64,000 nt of DNA from JABWBD01 sp040768665 (GCA_040768665.1 JAXGMN010000028.1:62001-126000); one strand, 5' to 3'; positions 36,336 through 46,384 are shown, numbered from the stretch's first letter. A program made the numbers and translations. The notes: generated by a model from the letters alone, not told the origin.

Positions 36336-37388
36336 ATGCTCATCTTCCGCGACATGCCGTCCGACCGGCTTCGTGAGTTGACCGACCGCTTCGGACAACT
36401 TCGGATTGCCGTGATTGGCGATTTCTTCCTGGACCGATATCTTGACATCGATGCGGCGCTGGCGGAGGTCAGCATAGAAACCGGCAAGAAGGCCAATCAG
36501 GTCGTAAGCGTCCGCTCGAGCCCCGGGGCAGCGGGGACGGTGGTCTGCAACCTGGCCGCCCTGGGAGCGGGCGTAATCCACGCGGTCGGCTTCACGGGCG
36601 ACGACGGAGAGTCGTACGAGCTCCGCAAAGGGCTCGCGGCGCTCGGCTGCCGAACCGACCACCTTCACATCGCAAGGGACCGGATGACGCCTACCTATCT
36701 GAAACCTCGCGACGTGAACGATCCGAGCCTCGCCGGCGAGCACGAGCGGTACGATACTAAGAACCGCACGCCCACCTCGCCCGCGCTGGAGGAGCGACTC
36801 TTCCGTTCGCTGGACTGTCTGCTGCCGGAGTTGGATGCGGTGATTGCGCTGGATCAGGTCGAGGAGGAAAACTGCGGCGTGATTACCCGCCGGGTGCGCG
36901 ACTCGCTCTTTCGTTCTGCCTCCCAGCGGCCAAACGTGGTTTTCTGGGCCGACAGCCGCCGCCGCATCCGGCAGTTTTGCGGCATGATCATCAAGCCCAA
37001 CCAGTTCGAGGCGGTGGGCAGGGAAAATCCCCGGCCGGACGAAAAGGTCGACCCGGCCGAACTCGAATCCGCCGTCCGGCTTCTCCGCAGCGAAACCGGC
37101 GGTCCGATTGTGGTCACGCGAGGGCCGATGGGGATGCTCGTCAGCGATCCCGAGACAACCGTCGTCCCCGGTGTTCGCATCCAAGGTCCGATCGACCCGA
37201 CCGGAGCGGGCGACAGCGCCACGTCCGGCGCTGTGCTGGCTTTGGCAGCCGGTGCGTCGCTCCCGGAGGCCGCGCTGGTGGGAAATCTCGTCGCCTCCAT
37301 TACCGTCCAGCAACTTGCCACGACCGGCACCGCGAAGCCCGAGCAGCTTCTGCCCCGGCTGGAGCTCTGGCGAAGCCAACAGGATTGA
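36336..37388 (+). CDS. PfkB-family carbohydrate kinase (RfaE1-like)
   Basis: The product has 350 residues. The substrate loop region SSPGAAGTVVCNLAALGA and the catalytic anion-hole motif DPTGAGDS (D293) mark the ribokinase/PfkB fold. The overall layout, beginning LRIAVIGDFFLDRYLDIDAAL, resembles the kinase half of the ADP-heptose synthase RfaE (HldE), but the nucleotidyltransferase half is absent. It phosphorylates an unknown sugar or sugar phosphate with ATP. Its neighbours, a HAD phosphatase and an SDR, fit a heptose or similar nucleotide-sugar route, as inference only. Confidence 0.88.
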   Translation: MLIFRDMPSDRLRELTDRFGQLRIAVIGDFFLDRYLDIDAALAEVSIETGKKANQVVSVRSSPGAAGTVVCNLAALGAGVIHAVGFTGDDGESYELRKGLAALGCRTDHLHIARDRMTPTYLKPRDVNDPSLAGEHERYDTKNRTPTSPALEERLFRSLDCLLPELDAVIALDQVEEENCGVITRRVRDSLFRSASQRPNVVFWADSRRRIRQFCGMIIKPNQFEAVGRENPRPDEKVDPAELESAVRLLRSETGGPIVVTRGPMGMLVSDPETTVVPGVRIQGPIDPTGAGDSATSGAVLALAAGASLPEAALVGNLVASITVQQLATTGTAKPEQLLPRLELWRSQQD

Positions 37389-37402
37389 AGGGAGACGGTC
37401 CG

Positions 37403-38179
37403 ATGCTTCTCGAGAACAAAGTCGTTGTGGTTACCGGCAGCACGACCGGGATCGGCCGGGCGATTGCCCGGCAGTGCGTGGAAGAGGGGGCGAGAGTGCT
37501 GGTGCACGGGCGCGACCAGGAACTTGGCCGCGAGGTCGTCCGGTCGCTGGGCGATCGGGCGATCCTGCACATCGACGATCTCGCCGATCCGGCCGCTCCG
37601 CGGCGGATTATCGATACGGGGGCACGGGCGTTCGGGCGCATCGACGCCGTTGTGAACAACGCCGCCTACGTCGTACGGACCGACATCCATACGACCGATG
37701 CGGCCCTGTTCGATAAGGTCATGGCCGTCAATCTCCGCGCTCCGATGCTTCTCGTTCAGGCGGCTCTCGAGCACCTCACGCGTTCGCGCGGCTGCGTGCT
37801 CAATATCGGGTCGAACAATGCGTATTGCGGCGAGGAGAACCTGCTGGCCTACAGCCTGTCGAAGGCAGGGCTGATGACGCTGTCGAAAAACCTCGGGGAC
37901 ACGCTCCACCGGCATCATGGCATCCGCGTGAATCACTTCAACGTCGGGTGGGTGCTGACGGAAAACGAATACCGCTACAAGATGGAAGATGGTCTGCCCG
38001 ACGATTGGCCGGAGCGACTTTCCAAAGTGGTCGCGCCGATCGGTCGGCTCGTGAAACCGGAGGAGATCGCTCGTGCAGCGGCGTATTGGGTAAGTGACCA
38101 GTCGCGTCCGTTCAGCGGCACGGTGATCGATCTGGAGCAGTATCCGTTTTTGGGACGCAATCCGCCCCGCGACGCGTGA
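37403..38179 (+). CDS. Short-chain dehydrogenase/reductase
   Basis: The product has 258 residues. The ATG at 37403 follows GGGAGACGG. The NAD(P)-binding motif is TGSTTGIGRA, then NNA, and the catalytic pair is Y150xxxK154 in AYSLSK, with the Ser in NIGSNN. It oxidises or reduces a hydroxyl or carbonyl of an unknown sugar-like substrate. It lies 14 bases after the PfkB gene, so they are co-transcribed. Confidence 0.93.
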   Translation: MLLENKVVVVTGSTTGIGRAIARQCVEEGARVLVHGRDQELGREVVRSLGDRAILHIDDLADPAAPRRIIDTGARAFGRIDAVVNNAAYVVRTDIHTTDAALFDKVMAVNLRAPMLLVQAALEHLTRSRGCVLNIGSNNAYCGEENLLAYSLSKAGLMTLSKNLGDTLHRHHGIRVNHFNVGWVLTENEYRYKMEDGLPDDWPERLSKVVAPIGRLVKPEEIARAAAYWVSDQSRPFSGTVIDLEQYPFLGRNPPRDA

Positions 38180-38241
38180 GGTGGTTTGCCGGACGGCCCT
38201 ACGGTTGCAGGCAGCCTGTCGGATCCGCTGCCGCGACCGGC

Positions 38242-38934
38242 TCACTCGATGGACTTGAGCATCTCGATAGCCTGCTGCTCGCTCAGCAGGGCCGTGTCGG
38301 CCGAGAGCATCAGCATGACCGGACCTTGCTCGCCCGGCAACGTGCCGGTGACCTCGATCCGTTCCCCGTCCGCATCGGTCCGTTTGTGCTTGACGAACTG
38401 CAGGGTGACCTTCTCGCCTCGAATCTCGAACTCCTTCTCGGACTTCTCCGTTTCCCACTGGCCCTCACGCTCTGGAGCCGGCCGGATTCCCTGCTGGCGA
38501 AGCTGTTGCTCGATCTGCTGTCGCATCTGCTCCTGGTTCTGCCCGGCGAACGCTTCGCCCATGGCGGTTAGCACCAGGGCACTATCGCTCGGCTTGTGGG
38601 TCCAGAAGACCATCGTCATCACGGTCTGGTCCGTAAAGGGGATCCGCATATCCATGGAAGCTTCCGGCTGAAGCGGCTCGGGAATCTTCAGCTTCGGCAG
38701 AATCCGCTCGGTGATCTGGCGGACCACGGCCGGATCCTGGCTCATTGCCTCTCCCATGTAATTGCGGGCGAAGATGCCCATGAGAATAAATCCCCCGCAG
38801 CAAATCAGCAGCAACACGCCGAAAATGATCGCCAGGATGAGCAACACCTTGGTCCCCGAACTCATGCCGGGACGGGGAGGTGGAGGCGTCGGTTGATCCC
38901 ATTGCTGGTTTCCAAACGGATCATTCATCGACAT
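38242..38934 (-). CDS. Single-helix membrane protein of unknown function
   Basis: The product has 230 residues. A Pro-rich cytoplasmic N-terminus (TPPPPRPG) leads to one membrane helix at about 29-53 (KVLLILAIIFGVLLLICCGGF). The rest lies outside. It contains Gln-rich helices (QNQEQMRQQIEQQLRQQG). I do not recognise a family; the layout is common among planctomycete membrane proteins. It is divergent from rlmN. Confidence 0.75.
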   Translation of the reverse strand: MSMNDPFGNQQWDQPTPPPPRPGMSSGTKVLLILAIIFGVLLLICCGGFILMGIFARNYMGEAMSQDPAVVRQITERILPKLKIPEPLQPEASMDMRIPFTDQTVMTMVFWTHKPSDSALVLTAMGEAFAGQNQEQMRQQIEQQLRQQGIRPAPEREGQWETEKSEKEFEIRGEKVTLQFVKHKRTDADGERIEVTGTLPGEQGPVMLMLSADTALLSEQQAIEMLKSIE

Positions 38935-39158
38935 GGTTCGCCCTCGGGGTTCCCGCTGCTGTTGTTCCGAAGCGACTGCCGGTATTGTTCACCCCCATAC
39001 GGCGGCTGTCAATCCGGGGGAAAGGGCGACGTGTGCCGGCGGTTATGGTGTACGCACCCCGGTCGGAAAGGGCCGAGCCGACAGGCCGCACTATCCGTAT
39101 AATACGTTTTCGTCGCTCCCGCCCCATTCTTGTCCTCCGCCATCGGCAGGCATTCGTC

Positions 39159-40193
39159 GTGCAGCATCTTCTGGATCAGAACGCCGCTCAACTCGAGTCG
39201 TGGTTCGCCGAGGCCGGCGCGCCGCGCTACCGGACTGCGCAGGTCCGCCAATGGCTGTTTGAGCGCGGGGCGAGCGAATTCGACGAAATGACCGATCTGC
39301 CCAAGCCGTTGCGGAACCGGCTCGCCGAATCGTTTCAGATTTGGACGACGCGGGTAGTCGAGCGGCGGACATCAACGGATCAGACTGATAAACTGCTCCT
39401 CGAACTTGCCGACGGTCAGCGGATCGAGTGCGTCCTCTTGCGCGACGATCGCCACCATCGCACCGTTTGCATCAGCACCCAGGTGGGCTGCGCGATGGGT
39501 TGCGTGTTTTGCGCCAGCGGCCTGGATGGCGTCGTCCGCAATCTGACCACCGGGGAGATCCTGGAAGAGGTACTGCGGCTTCAGCGCCTTCTCGCGGACG
39601 GGGAAAGGCTTAGCCACATCGTCGTGATGGGAATGGGCGAGCCACTGGCGAATCTCGACCGGCTGCTGCCCGCCCTGGACGTCGCCAGCAGCCCCGGCGG
39701 ACTCGGAATCAGTGCCCGGCGCATTACTATCTCGACCGTCGGGTTGCCTCCGGCGATCCGACGACTGGCCGAAGAGGACTGCCAATATCACCTCGCTGTT
39801 TCGCTGCATGCCCCGGACGACGAATTGCGGAACCAGTTGGTTCCGACCAACCGGAAGATCGGCATCGGGACGATCCTGGAAGCGGCCGACCACTACTTCG
39901 ATGCCACGGGCCGCCGCGTCACGTACGAATACGTCCTTTTGGGCGAACTGAACGACCGGCCCGAGCATGGTCGCCGTCTGGTGCAGCTTCTGAAAGGGCG
40001 ACCGGCCCTGGTGAATCTCATTCCCTACAATCCGGTTTCCGGGCTACCGTACCGCACTCCAGCGCCGGAGGGGACCGCCCATTTTGCTGAGATCCTCCGG
40101 CGTGGTGGCCTGACCGTGAAGATCCGCTACCGAAAGGGCGACCGCATCGACGCCGCCTGCGGCCAACTCCGCCGAAGCCGGACTGCACGCTGA
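39159..40193 (+). CDS. rlmN: 23S rRNA (adenine-2503-C2)-methyltransferase RlmN
   Basis: The product has 344 residues from a GTG at 39159; there is no ATG nearby, and the frame is open upstream. The radical-SAM cluster site is CAMGCVFC (C111, C115, C118). VVMGMGEPLANLD and the resolving Cys near the C-terminus (DAACGQLR) are typical. It methylates A2503 of 23S rRNA, and A37 of some tRNAs, through a Cys-bound intermediate. The start codon is uncertain. Confidence 0.93.
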   Translation: MQHLLDQNAAQLESWFAEAGAPRYRTAQVRQWLFERGASEFDEMTDLPKPLRNRLAESFQIWTTRVVERRTSTDQTDKLLLELADGQRIECVLLRDDRHHRTVCISTQVGCAMGCVFCASGLDGVVRNLTTGEILEEVLRLQRLLADGERLSHIVVMGMGEPLANLDRLLPALDVASSPGGLGISARRITISTVGLPPAIRRLAEEDCQYHLAVSLHAPDDELRNQLVPTNRKIGIGTILEAADHYFDATGRRVTYEYVLLGELNDRPEHGRRLVQLLKGRPALVNLIPYNPVSGLPYRTPAPEGTAHFAEILRRGGLTVKIRYRKGDRIDAACGQLRRSRTAR

Positions 40194-40576
40194 ATCGATG
40201 TCCAAGCCGGCTCCCATCCGGTCCTGCCAGCGACGGCGGCCGAATGGGCCGGCGTTGCCGGGCGGGAACTTGCCTGTGTGCGCAAAACCTGTTAATGTGA
40301 GTTTAAGGTTTGCCCCCACCTTGCAGGGGCACCGGTCTGGGCGTGCGCGAGTTCTGCGCCCAGTCTGTTGTCATCGCGAACCGATCGTAGCCATAATTAA
40401 TTTCGTCGTAACCGTTCACGCCCGCGGCCGGGGACTGGTCCATTTTTCGGCCAGTTCAGACATTTTGACGAGAAAGACGCTGGCCGAAAACATGGACCTG
40501 TCCCCCTCTCTTCCGCCCCGTGAACGGTTATATTTCGTCAAGCACGTCACTTTGTCCAGCTAGCGGGTCTGAAGCC
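40194..40576. other. Gap holding a complete 123-base repeat element
   Basis: No gene is seen. It contains the GTAACCGTT element described at 40408-40530, flanked by TTTCGTC copies. Confidence 0.6.
40408..40530. mobile_element. MITE-like 123-base element, copy 1
   Basis: The ends are inverted: GTAACCGTTCACG at the left and CGTGAACGGTTA at the right. Internally CATTTTTCGGCCAG is matched by CTGGCCGAAAACATG. TTTCGTC lies at 40401-40407 and again at 40533-40539, which may be a target duplication. A second element of exactly the same length is at 51167-51289. It contains no gene. Confidence 0.7.
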
Positions 40577-42796
40577 ATGCCGAAGGACGACACAAGAGAA
40601 GCCGAACCGATCAAGGCGGAAGAGTCGTTGACGGAAGACGCAACGACGGGGCCAGCCGAGGGTAACGGAAGCGAAACCGTTCCGGCCGAGGCCCAATCCG
40701 ATGCGTCCGCGGAGGAGGAAACGGCGGCAGTTCCGGCCGCGGCCGAAGAGGCTTCGGACGGCGGCGAGACGGCTGCTGTCGGTGAAACGGCATCTCCGGC
40801 TGAAGCCCGCGAAGCCGCGGCCGATGCCGAGACGGCTCCGGATGCGACCGCGAAAACCAATGGCGAAACCGCCGCCAAGGCCGCCAAGCCGGCCGCGAAG
40901 CGCGCTGCCAAGAAAAGGGTGGAGAGTGTACCGGCACTCGCCCTTACGGAAGACGACCATCTGGTCTCCCGCGGCATCAAGCGAAGCGTCGCTTCTTTTC
41001 TCTTCTCTACGACGATCCACGTGGTTGTCGTCGTGCTCCTCGGGCTCTGGGCGTTGCCCGAGACCATCGACACGTACATACCGCCGCTCGTGGTAAGAAC
41101 CGATGAGGAAGTGCAGGATCTCGAAACCGAGGTCCTCGACGAGCAACTCGAAGCGGCCACGGAGATGATCTTTGGTCCGTCGAGTGCGCCGACCGTGACG
41201 GCGGCCGCAGTATCGGACACCAACATCGAGCAGGTCACGCAGACTGACGCCACGGCAGGCCTGCCGATCAACGACGTCGACATCAGCAGCCTGCTCGCCT
41301 CCGTTTCCGGCGATCATGGACTGATTCAGGAGGTGCCCACCGGCACACACGGCCAGGCCCGCTCGGTGGTCGACAGTTACTCGCAGGCGATGGACCGGAT
41401 CACGCAGGCTATCCTTCAGATGCTTTACAAGGACGACGTCCTCGTCCTTTGGCTCTTCGACCAGTCGGAAAGCATGAAAGACGACCAGAAGGAGATCCGC
41501 GATCGCATCGAGCGCGTTTACCAGGAGTTGGGGCTGAGCGATCGGGCCAAGGGCGAACACCTGCTCACCGCGGTCACCAGCTTCGGGGGCGAGTTCGTGA
41601 TCCACACCCCCAAGGCCACCGCCGATATGCAGCAAATCCGCGAGGCGATCGACGCGGTGCCGGTTGACAAGACGGGCAAGGAAATCACCTGCCAGGCGAT
41701 CGGCAGATCGATCAGCCACTTCCGCAAGTTTGCCGTGCAGGGGAAGCGGCGGCTGGCTCTCATCGTGGTCACCGATGAAAGCGGCGATCAGAACGATAAT
41801 GTTCAGTTCATGGAAGCCGCGATCCGCGAGGCCAAGGCGGCCCAGTGCCGGGTCTATTTCCTCGGCCGGGAAGCGGTCTTCGGCTATCCCTACGCATTCA
41901 TCCGATGGCGGCATCCGCAGACCAACCGCCCGCACTGGCTCCGGCTCGAGCGCGGTCCCGAGACGGCCTTTGTCGAGCAGGTCCAGACCAATGGATTTCA
42001 TCGTCGTTACGACGCTTTCGGCAGCGGTTACGGGCCCTACGAGCAATCGCGGATCGCCATGGAGACCGGCGGTGCATTTTTCCTTCTGCCGACCCTGGAG
42101 GGCAACCTCGTGCGGGGTGAGAAGCGCCGCTACGAGCTCGATGCGATGCGCGGCTATCGTCCCGACCTTCGGCCGCGAGAGAAGATCGTCGCCGAACGCG
42201 ACAAGCACAAGCTGCGAACGGTCCTCTGGAAAATCATCAACGATCTGAACCCCTATCGCGACACCAAGATGGAGATGCTGGAGCATTTCTCGCCCAAGCC
42301 GGAGGAGTTTATCAAGCAGGTTCCGGTCGAACACGAAAAGGCCAAGTTGTACCTCGCGTACCTGGCGGTGGCTTCGAGGGAACTCGAGAAAGTGAAGCGG
42401 CTGCGCGACGACGAGCCGGAACCTCGCTGGAAAGCGAACTACGACCTGATGCGCGCACAACTGATCGCCTACCAGGTGCGGATGCTGGAACACGGCTTGT
42501 ACCTGGAGAAGTTCGTTAAGACACCGAAGGTGGTGCCGCTTTCCAAGCCACCCAACCTGAAACTCTACCGCTGGAGTCTCAGGACCCACAAAGAGCGGCT
42601 CTCCGGGGACAAGACGGTTCCGATGATCCAGGAAGCGGACGCGCTGTTCAAGCAGCTCGTCAAGGACCATCCAGGCACGCCGTGGGCCGCACGAGCACAG
42701 TGGGAGTTGAACCGCGGATACGGCGTCACGCTCGAGCCCTGGTATGAACCGCCGTACAACGACGTGAAGAACCCGATTCCGGTTCCGAAGCTGTAG
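40577..42796 (+). CDS. Membrane-anchored von Willebrand factor A protein
   Basis: The product has 739 residues from the ATG at 40577. The first 130 residues are Ala/Glu-rich and disordered. One membrane helix follows at about 137-160 (SFLFSTTIHVVVVVLLGLWAL). A VWA domain covers about 285-480 with a MIDAS DQSES (D295, S297, S299) able to bind a divalent metal. The C-terminal 250 residues are helical. The VWA part would lie outside the inner membrane. The ligand is unknown. It converges with the RNase R gene with 42 bases between. Confidence 0.85.
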   Translation: MPKDDTREAEPIKAEESLTEDATTGPAEGNGSETVPAEAQSDASAEEETAAVPAAAEEASDGGETAAVGETASPAEAREAAADAETAPDATAKTNGETAAKAAKPAAKRAAKKRVESVPALALTEDDHLVSRGIKRSVASFLFSTTIHVVVVVLLGLWALPETIDTYIPPLVVRTDEEVQDLETEVLDEQLEAATEMIFGPSSAPTVTAAAVSDTNIEQVTQTDATAGLPINDVDISSLLASVSGDHGLIQEVPTGTHGQARSVVDSYSQAMDRITQAILQMLYKDDVLVLWLFDQSESMKDDQKEIRDRIERVYQELGLSDRAKGEHLLTAVTSFGGEFVIHTPKATADMQQIREAIDAVPVDKTGKEITCQAIGRSISHFRKFAVQGKRRLALIVVTDESGDQNDNVQFMEAAIREAKAAQCRVYFLGREAVFGYPYAFIRWRHPQTNRPHWLRLERGPETAFVEQVQTNGFHRRYDAFGSGYGPYEQSRIAMETGGAFFLLPTLEGNLVRGEKRRYELDAMRGYRPDLRPREKIVAERDKHKLRTVLWKIINDLNPYRDTKMEMLEHFSPKPEEFIKQVPVEHEKAKLYLAYLAVASRELEKVKRLRDDEPEPRWKANYDLMRAQLIAYQVRMLEHGLYLEKFVKTPKVVPLSKPPNLKLYRWSLRTHKERLSGDKTVPMIQEADALFKQLVKDHPGTPWAARAQWELNRGYGVTLEPWYEPPYNDVKNPIPVPKL

Positions 42797-42838
42797 TTTC
42801 GATTTCGCAGCAGGATCGGCTGCTGTCGTTCATGCGGC

Positions 42839-45103
42839 CTATCGGCGCTTTTTGCGCTTGTCCGGCCTTTTCGACGGCTTCTTCCCGGCGCGGCCGGCTT
42901 TGGTTGAGGTCTTGCGCTTGCGGCCGGGCGAAGCGGCGCGGGCGGCGGCCCCTTGCTGGTGTTGGACGAGCCGGAAGTCGAGTTCCCGGCGGTCGATATC
43001 CACCCGGGCCACGACCACGCGGACCTTGTCGCCCAGCCGGAAGGTGTTGCCGGAGCGATGGCCGGAGAGCGTGTGCGCGGCCCGGTCGAAGCGGTAGTAA
43101 TCGTCGACCATCGCATCGACGTGGACGCGCCCTTCCGCGGGCAAGTCGATTCCCTGGACGAAGATGCCGTAGCTCTCCACGCCCGTGATCACGGCCTCCA
43201 TCTCTTCGCCGATGCGGTCGCTGAGATACGCCAGCAGCTTGACCTTGGTCAGTTCCCGCTCGGCCGCCTCGGCCCGCTCTTCGCGCTGCGAACAGTGTTC
43301 ACCCGCAATCACCAGTTCGCCGACTTCGTTTTTCGGTTTGCGGCCTTCGAGGATCGCAATGATCAGCCGGTGGACGGTGAGATCCGGATAACGGCGGATC
43401 GGCGAGGTGAAGTGGCAGTAGCAGTCGCTGGCCAGGGCATAGTGGCCTTCCTCCTGCGGGCTGTACACGGCTCGCTGCAGCGAGCGCAGCACCGCGTAGT
43501 TCACGGCATGCTGCTCCGGCCGCCCCTTGACTTCGTTGAGCAGCTTCTGCAGCTCGAAACGGCTCTCCAGGCTTTCCGTTTCAAAACCCAGTTCGGAGAT
43601 GAACTCGGTGAGCATCTTGAGCTTGCGAGGCACCGGCGCCTTGTGGATCCGTCTGAGGAAGAACAGCTCCTTGTCGCGGAGCATCTCGGCGACGGCCTCG
43701 TTGGCCGCCAGCATGAACTCCTCGATGATCTGGTGGCTCTCGGTATGTTCGACCACGTGGGCCCCGCTCACGCGCCCCTGCTTGTCCAGATCGATCTTCA
43801 CCTCGGGCATGGTCAGTTCCAGCGCGCCGCGCTCCGTTCGCCGCCGCCGGAGAATCATGGCCAGCTTGTGCATCCGTCCGAGAAGCTCAAAGACTTTCAC
43901 TCCCAGCTTCTTCCGCCACGGCTCGGGATCGGCCAGGTACTGGTCAACCTGCTCGTAGCTGAACCGCCGGTTGCTCTTGATTGCCGCGCGGTGCACCTCG
44001 GTGCCGACGCGAACACCGTCCGGCGTGAACTCCAACATCGCCGAGAGCGTGTAGCGGACCCTCCCCGGCTGCAGGCTCGCCAGGCTGTTGGAGATCAGCT
44101 CGGGCAGCATCGGAATCACGCGGTCGGGCAGGTAGACGCTCGTTGCCCGGTCGTAGGCTTCGCGATCCAGGGTTGTATTCTGCGGCACGAAGTGCGACAC
44201 GTCGGCGATATGAACGCCGAGGAGCAGATGGCCGCCCGGCATCTCTTCCAGGGAGATCGCGTCGTCGAAATCCCTGGCGTCGGCCGGATCGATCGTGATG
44301 ACGGTCTCGCCGGTGAAATCGCGGCGGCCGTCTCCGAGGGCGGCATCGAAGCGTTCGGTCTCGCCGCGGGCTTGTTCGATCACGTGTTCGGGGAAATGGT
44401 CGGGCAGCCCGTATTCACGGATAATCGCCAGTGTGTCGACGCCCGGCTTGCCCCGCTCGCCGAGCACTTCGGTGATGACCCCCTCGCCCGGATAGAGGTA
44501 GGAAGGGAAGCGGACCATCTCGAAGACGACCTTGTCGTTGGGCTGCACTCCGCTGGCCCCCGGATCGCCTACCGTGATCGGCTGGGAGAACAGAGTGCCG
44601 TCGACCTGGACCATTCCGCCGCGGGCGTCTTCAAAGTAGGTGCCGACGAACCGGCGTGTCTCCCGGTCGACCACGTCGACGATCTTCCCCGCGGGACCGG
44701 GATGGCGTCCGCGGTGCTTCGTCAGCCGGACGAGAACGACGTCGCCGGTCGAGGCGTCGCCGGAGTCGCGTTCGTCGACGTAGATATCCTGCACGGCGGG
44801 TTCCCCGGGAGTGGTGCCGCCGGGCCGGACAAAACCGTAGCCGCCGGAGGTGCGGCGAAAAACGCCCGTGACCGTGTTGGTCGCTTTCTCCCCCGGTGCG
44901 GCGGCCTCGGGCGATTTCACCTGGTGACTCGGGCCGTAGGCCAACTGCCCGCGGCGGACCATCTTCTTGATCTGTTTCTTGAACTCGGGCACCTCTTCCT
45001 TGGGAACGTTCAGGCGGCGTGCAATGACCCGAGGCTTGACCGGCTGATAGCTGGGCCGGCGGACCAGTTCGAGAATGGCTTGTTCGAGGTCGATGTCGGT
45101 CAT
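42839..45103 (-). CDS. rnr: Ribonuclease R
   Basis: The product has 754 residues from the ATG at 45103; the frame runs further up to 45187. An N-terminal winged-helix region is followed by cold-shock domains. The RNB catalytic motif is IDPADARDFDDAI near residues 270-283. A C-terminal S1 domain and a Lys/Arg-rich tail (PGRKRKTSTKAGRAGKKPSK) follow. RNase R degrades structured RNA from the 3' end, including rRNA and mRNA. It is neighboured by an OB-HD protein that is also a likely 3'-5' exoribonuclease. Confidence 0.95.
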   Translation of the reverse strand: MTDIDLEQAILELVRRPSYQPVKPRVIARRLNVPKEEVPEFKKQIKKMVRRGQLAYGPSHQVKSPEAAAPGEKATNTVTGVFRRTSGGYGFVRPGGTTPGEPAVQDIYVDERDSGDASTGDVVLVRLTKHRGRHPGPAGKIVDVVDRETRRFVGTYFEDARGGMVQVDGTLFSQPITVGDPGASGVQPNDKVVFEMVRFPSYLYPGEGVITEVLGERGKPGVDTLAIIREYGLPDHFPEHVIEQARGETERFDAALGDGRRDFTGETVITIDPADARDFDDAISLEEMPGGHLLLGVHIADVSHFVPQNTTLDREAYDRATSVYLPDRVIPMLPELISNSLASLQPGRVRYTLSAMLEFTPDGVRVGTEVHRAAIKSNRRFSYEQVDQYLADPEPWRKKLGVKVFELLGRMHKLAMILRRRRTERGALELTMPEVKIDLDKQGRVSGAHVVEHTESHQIIEEFMLAANEAVAEMLRDKELFFLRRIHKAPVPRKLKMLTEFISELGFETESLESRFELQKLLNEVKGRPEQHAVNYAVLRSLQRAVYSPQEEGHYALASDCYCHFTSPIRRYPDLTVHRLIIAILEGRKPKNEVGELVIAGEHCSQREERAEAAERELTKVKLLAYLSDRIGEEMEAVITGVESYGIFVQGIDLPAEGRVHVDAMVDDYYRFDRAAHTLSGHRSGNTFRLGDKVRVVVARVDIDRRELDFRLVQHQQGAAARAASPGRKRKTSTKAGRAGKKPSKRPDKRKKRR

Positions 45104-45233
45104 GGACGAAAGCTCCGTTGAAACGAATGAGCAGGTGTCGCACTGCGGGCCGAAAAAGCCATCTTGAAGTTCCGACGCGGCAGGCACGGGTGATTCAAGC
45201 CGTTGGCTGGGCGCTGGAGCCGGGGAACCTTGG

Positions 45234-45335
45234 GCTCCTGCCGCGCGAGGCGGCAGGGGACCCGGAAAGGTTGTCGGTAACGAATGCTAGCTGCCGAACC
45301 TCGTTCACCCGTGGACCGAGCCCACAGGGGTCCTT
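45234..45335. repeat. Hairpin and CCTCGTTCACCC repeat upstream of RNase R
   Basis: CTGCCGCGCGAGGCGGCAG (about 45239-45257) is a perfect 7-bp hairpin. Just after, CCTCGTTCACCCGTGG through CAGGGGTC (about 45300-45335) is a diverged copy of the unit at 57745-57785. Confidence 0.5.
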
Positions 45336-45403
45336 ATGGAAGAAACCCGATGCCAAGCACACGATCAAACATCCGGTGTTTTCACCTTCCCAAATCAGGC
45401 TGT

Positions 45404-46384
45404 TCACCGTTTCTTCTTGCCGGCCTGTCCCTTGAACAGCTTGCGGTTCAGTGTCGGGTGAAAATGAGTCCAGGGGCTGCCGATATTGGGATCATCGCGC
45501 AACTGTTGGTCGAAAGCGAAAATCTTCGCGTCGAGGTTGTCCAGGCAGTAGAGGGCCACCGCTTCCAGCGTCATCGGGAGCTTCGGGCTGCCAAACTCGT
45601 ATTCGCCGTGGTGGCTGATGATCATGTGTTTCAGCCGCAGGACCAATTCTCCAGGGATCCGATCGCCCGAGAGTTTCTCCGCTTCGCGGACCTTGGCCTC
45701 GAGCATGCTCACTGCCATCACCAGGTGGCCGATCAACTGCCCCTCGTCGCTGTAAGCCAACTCGCGGTCGTAGGTCAACTCGTCGACCTTGCTCAGGTCG
45801 TGGAGGAACGCTCCCATCAGCAGCAAGTCGCGGTCGACCTGCGGGTAGCAGGGGGCCACGCGGTTGACCACCTCCATGAGGTTCGCGATGTGCTCCAGCA
45901 GGCCGCCGAAATACGCGTGATGGTGTTTCACGCCCGCGGGGGCGCGGCTGAGCTTTGCCATCAGCGTCTCATCCAACAGGAAGCACTCGGCGATATTCAG
46001 CAGGTGTGGATTCGTCATACCCCGAAGCAGTTCCTTCAGCCGCGCCAGCAGCTTATCGACCGCCACCGTGGAGACCGGCGTGAAATCGTCCTCGTTCACT
46101 TCGCTGGCCGGCAGGCGGACGATCCGCGAGGCAATCATCTGCATATTGCCCTGGAACAACTGCGTCTTGCCGACCACCTGCACGTAGTCGCCGTTGTCGA
46201 ACGAGTTGTAGAGGGCTTCCGTCGCATTCCACATCCGGGCCGCGATGCTTCCCGTGCGATCGCACAAGTCCACCTGGAGATACAGATCGCCGTTTCGATT
46301 CGGCCGCAGTTGCTTATCGGACGCCCGAAATACCTGGTCGACCGTCTCTTGTTCTGTAAGCTGACTGACGAATCGCCGCGGCAT
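45404..46384 (-). CDS. YhaM-type OB-fold/HD-domain 3'-5' exoribonuclease
   Basis: The product has 326 residues from the ATG at 46384, which follows AAAGGA. An OB-fold nucleic-acid-binding domain covers about 15-100 (GDLYLQVDLCDRTGSIAARM). An HD phosphohydrolase domain covers about 150-300 with HHAYFGGLLEH, FLHDLSK and the later His-rich segment ISHHGEYEFG. This order is that of Bacillus YhaM. The C-terminus is short and basic (GQAGKKKR). It is divergent from proS and lies close to RNase R on the same strand. Exact substrates are not known. Confidence 0.88.
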   Translation of the reverse strand: MPRRFVSQLTEQETVDQVFRASDKQLRPNRNGDLYLQVDLCDRTGSIAARMWNATEALYNSFDNGDYVQVVGKTQLFQGNMQMIASRIVRLPASEVNEDDFTPVSTVAVDKLLARLKELLRGMTNPHLLNIAECFLLDETLMAKLSRAPAGVKHHHAYFGGLLEHIANLMEVVNRVAPCYPQVDRDLLLMGAFLHDLSKVDELTYDRELAYSDEGQLIGHLVMAVSMLEAKVREAEKLSGDRIPGELVLRLKHMIISHHGEYEFGSPKLPMTLEAVALYCLDNLDAKIFAFDQQLRDDPNIGSPWTHFHPTLNRKLFKGQAGKKKR

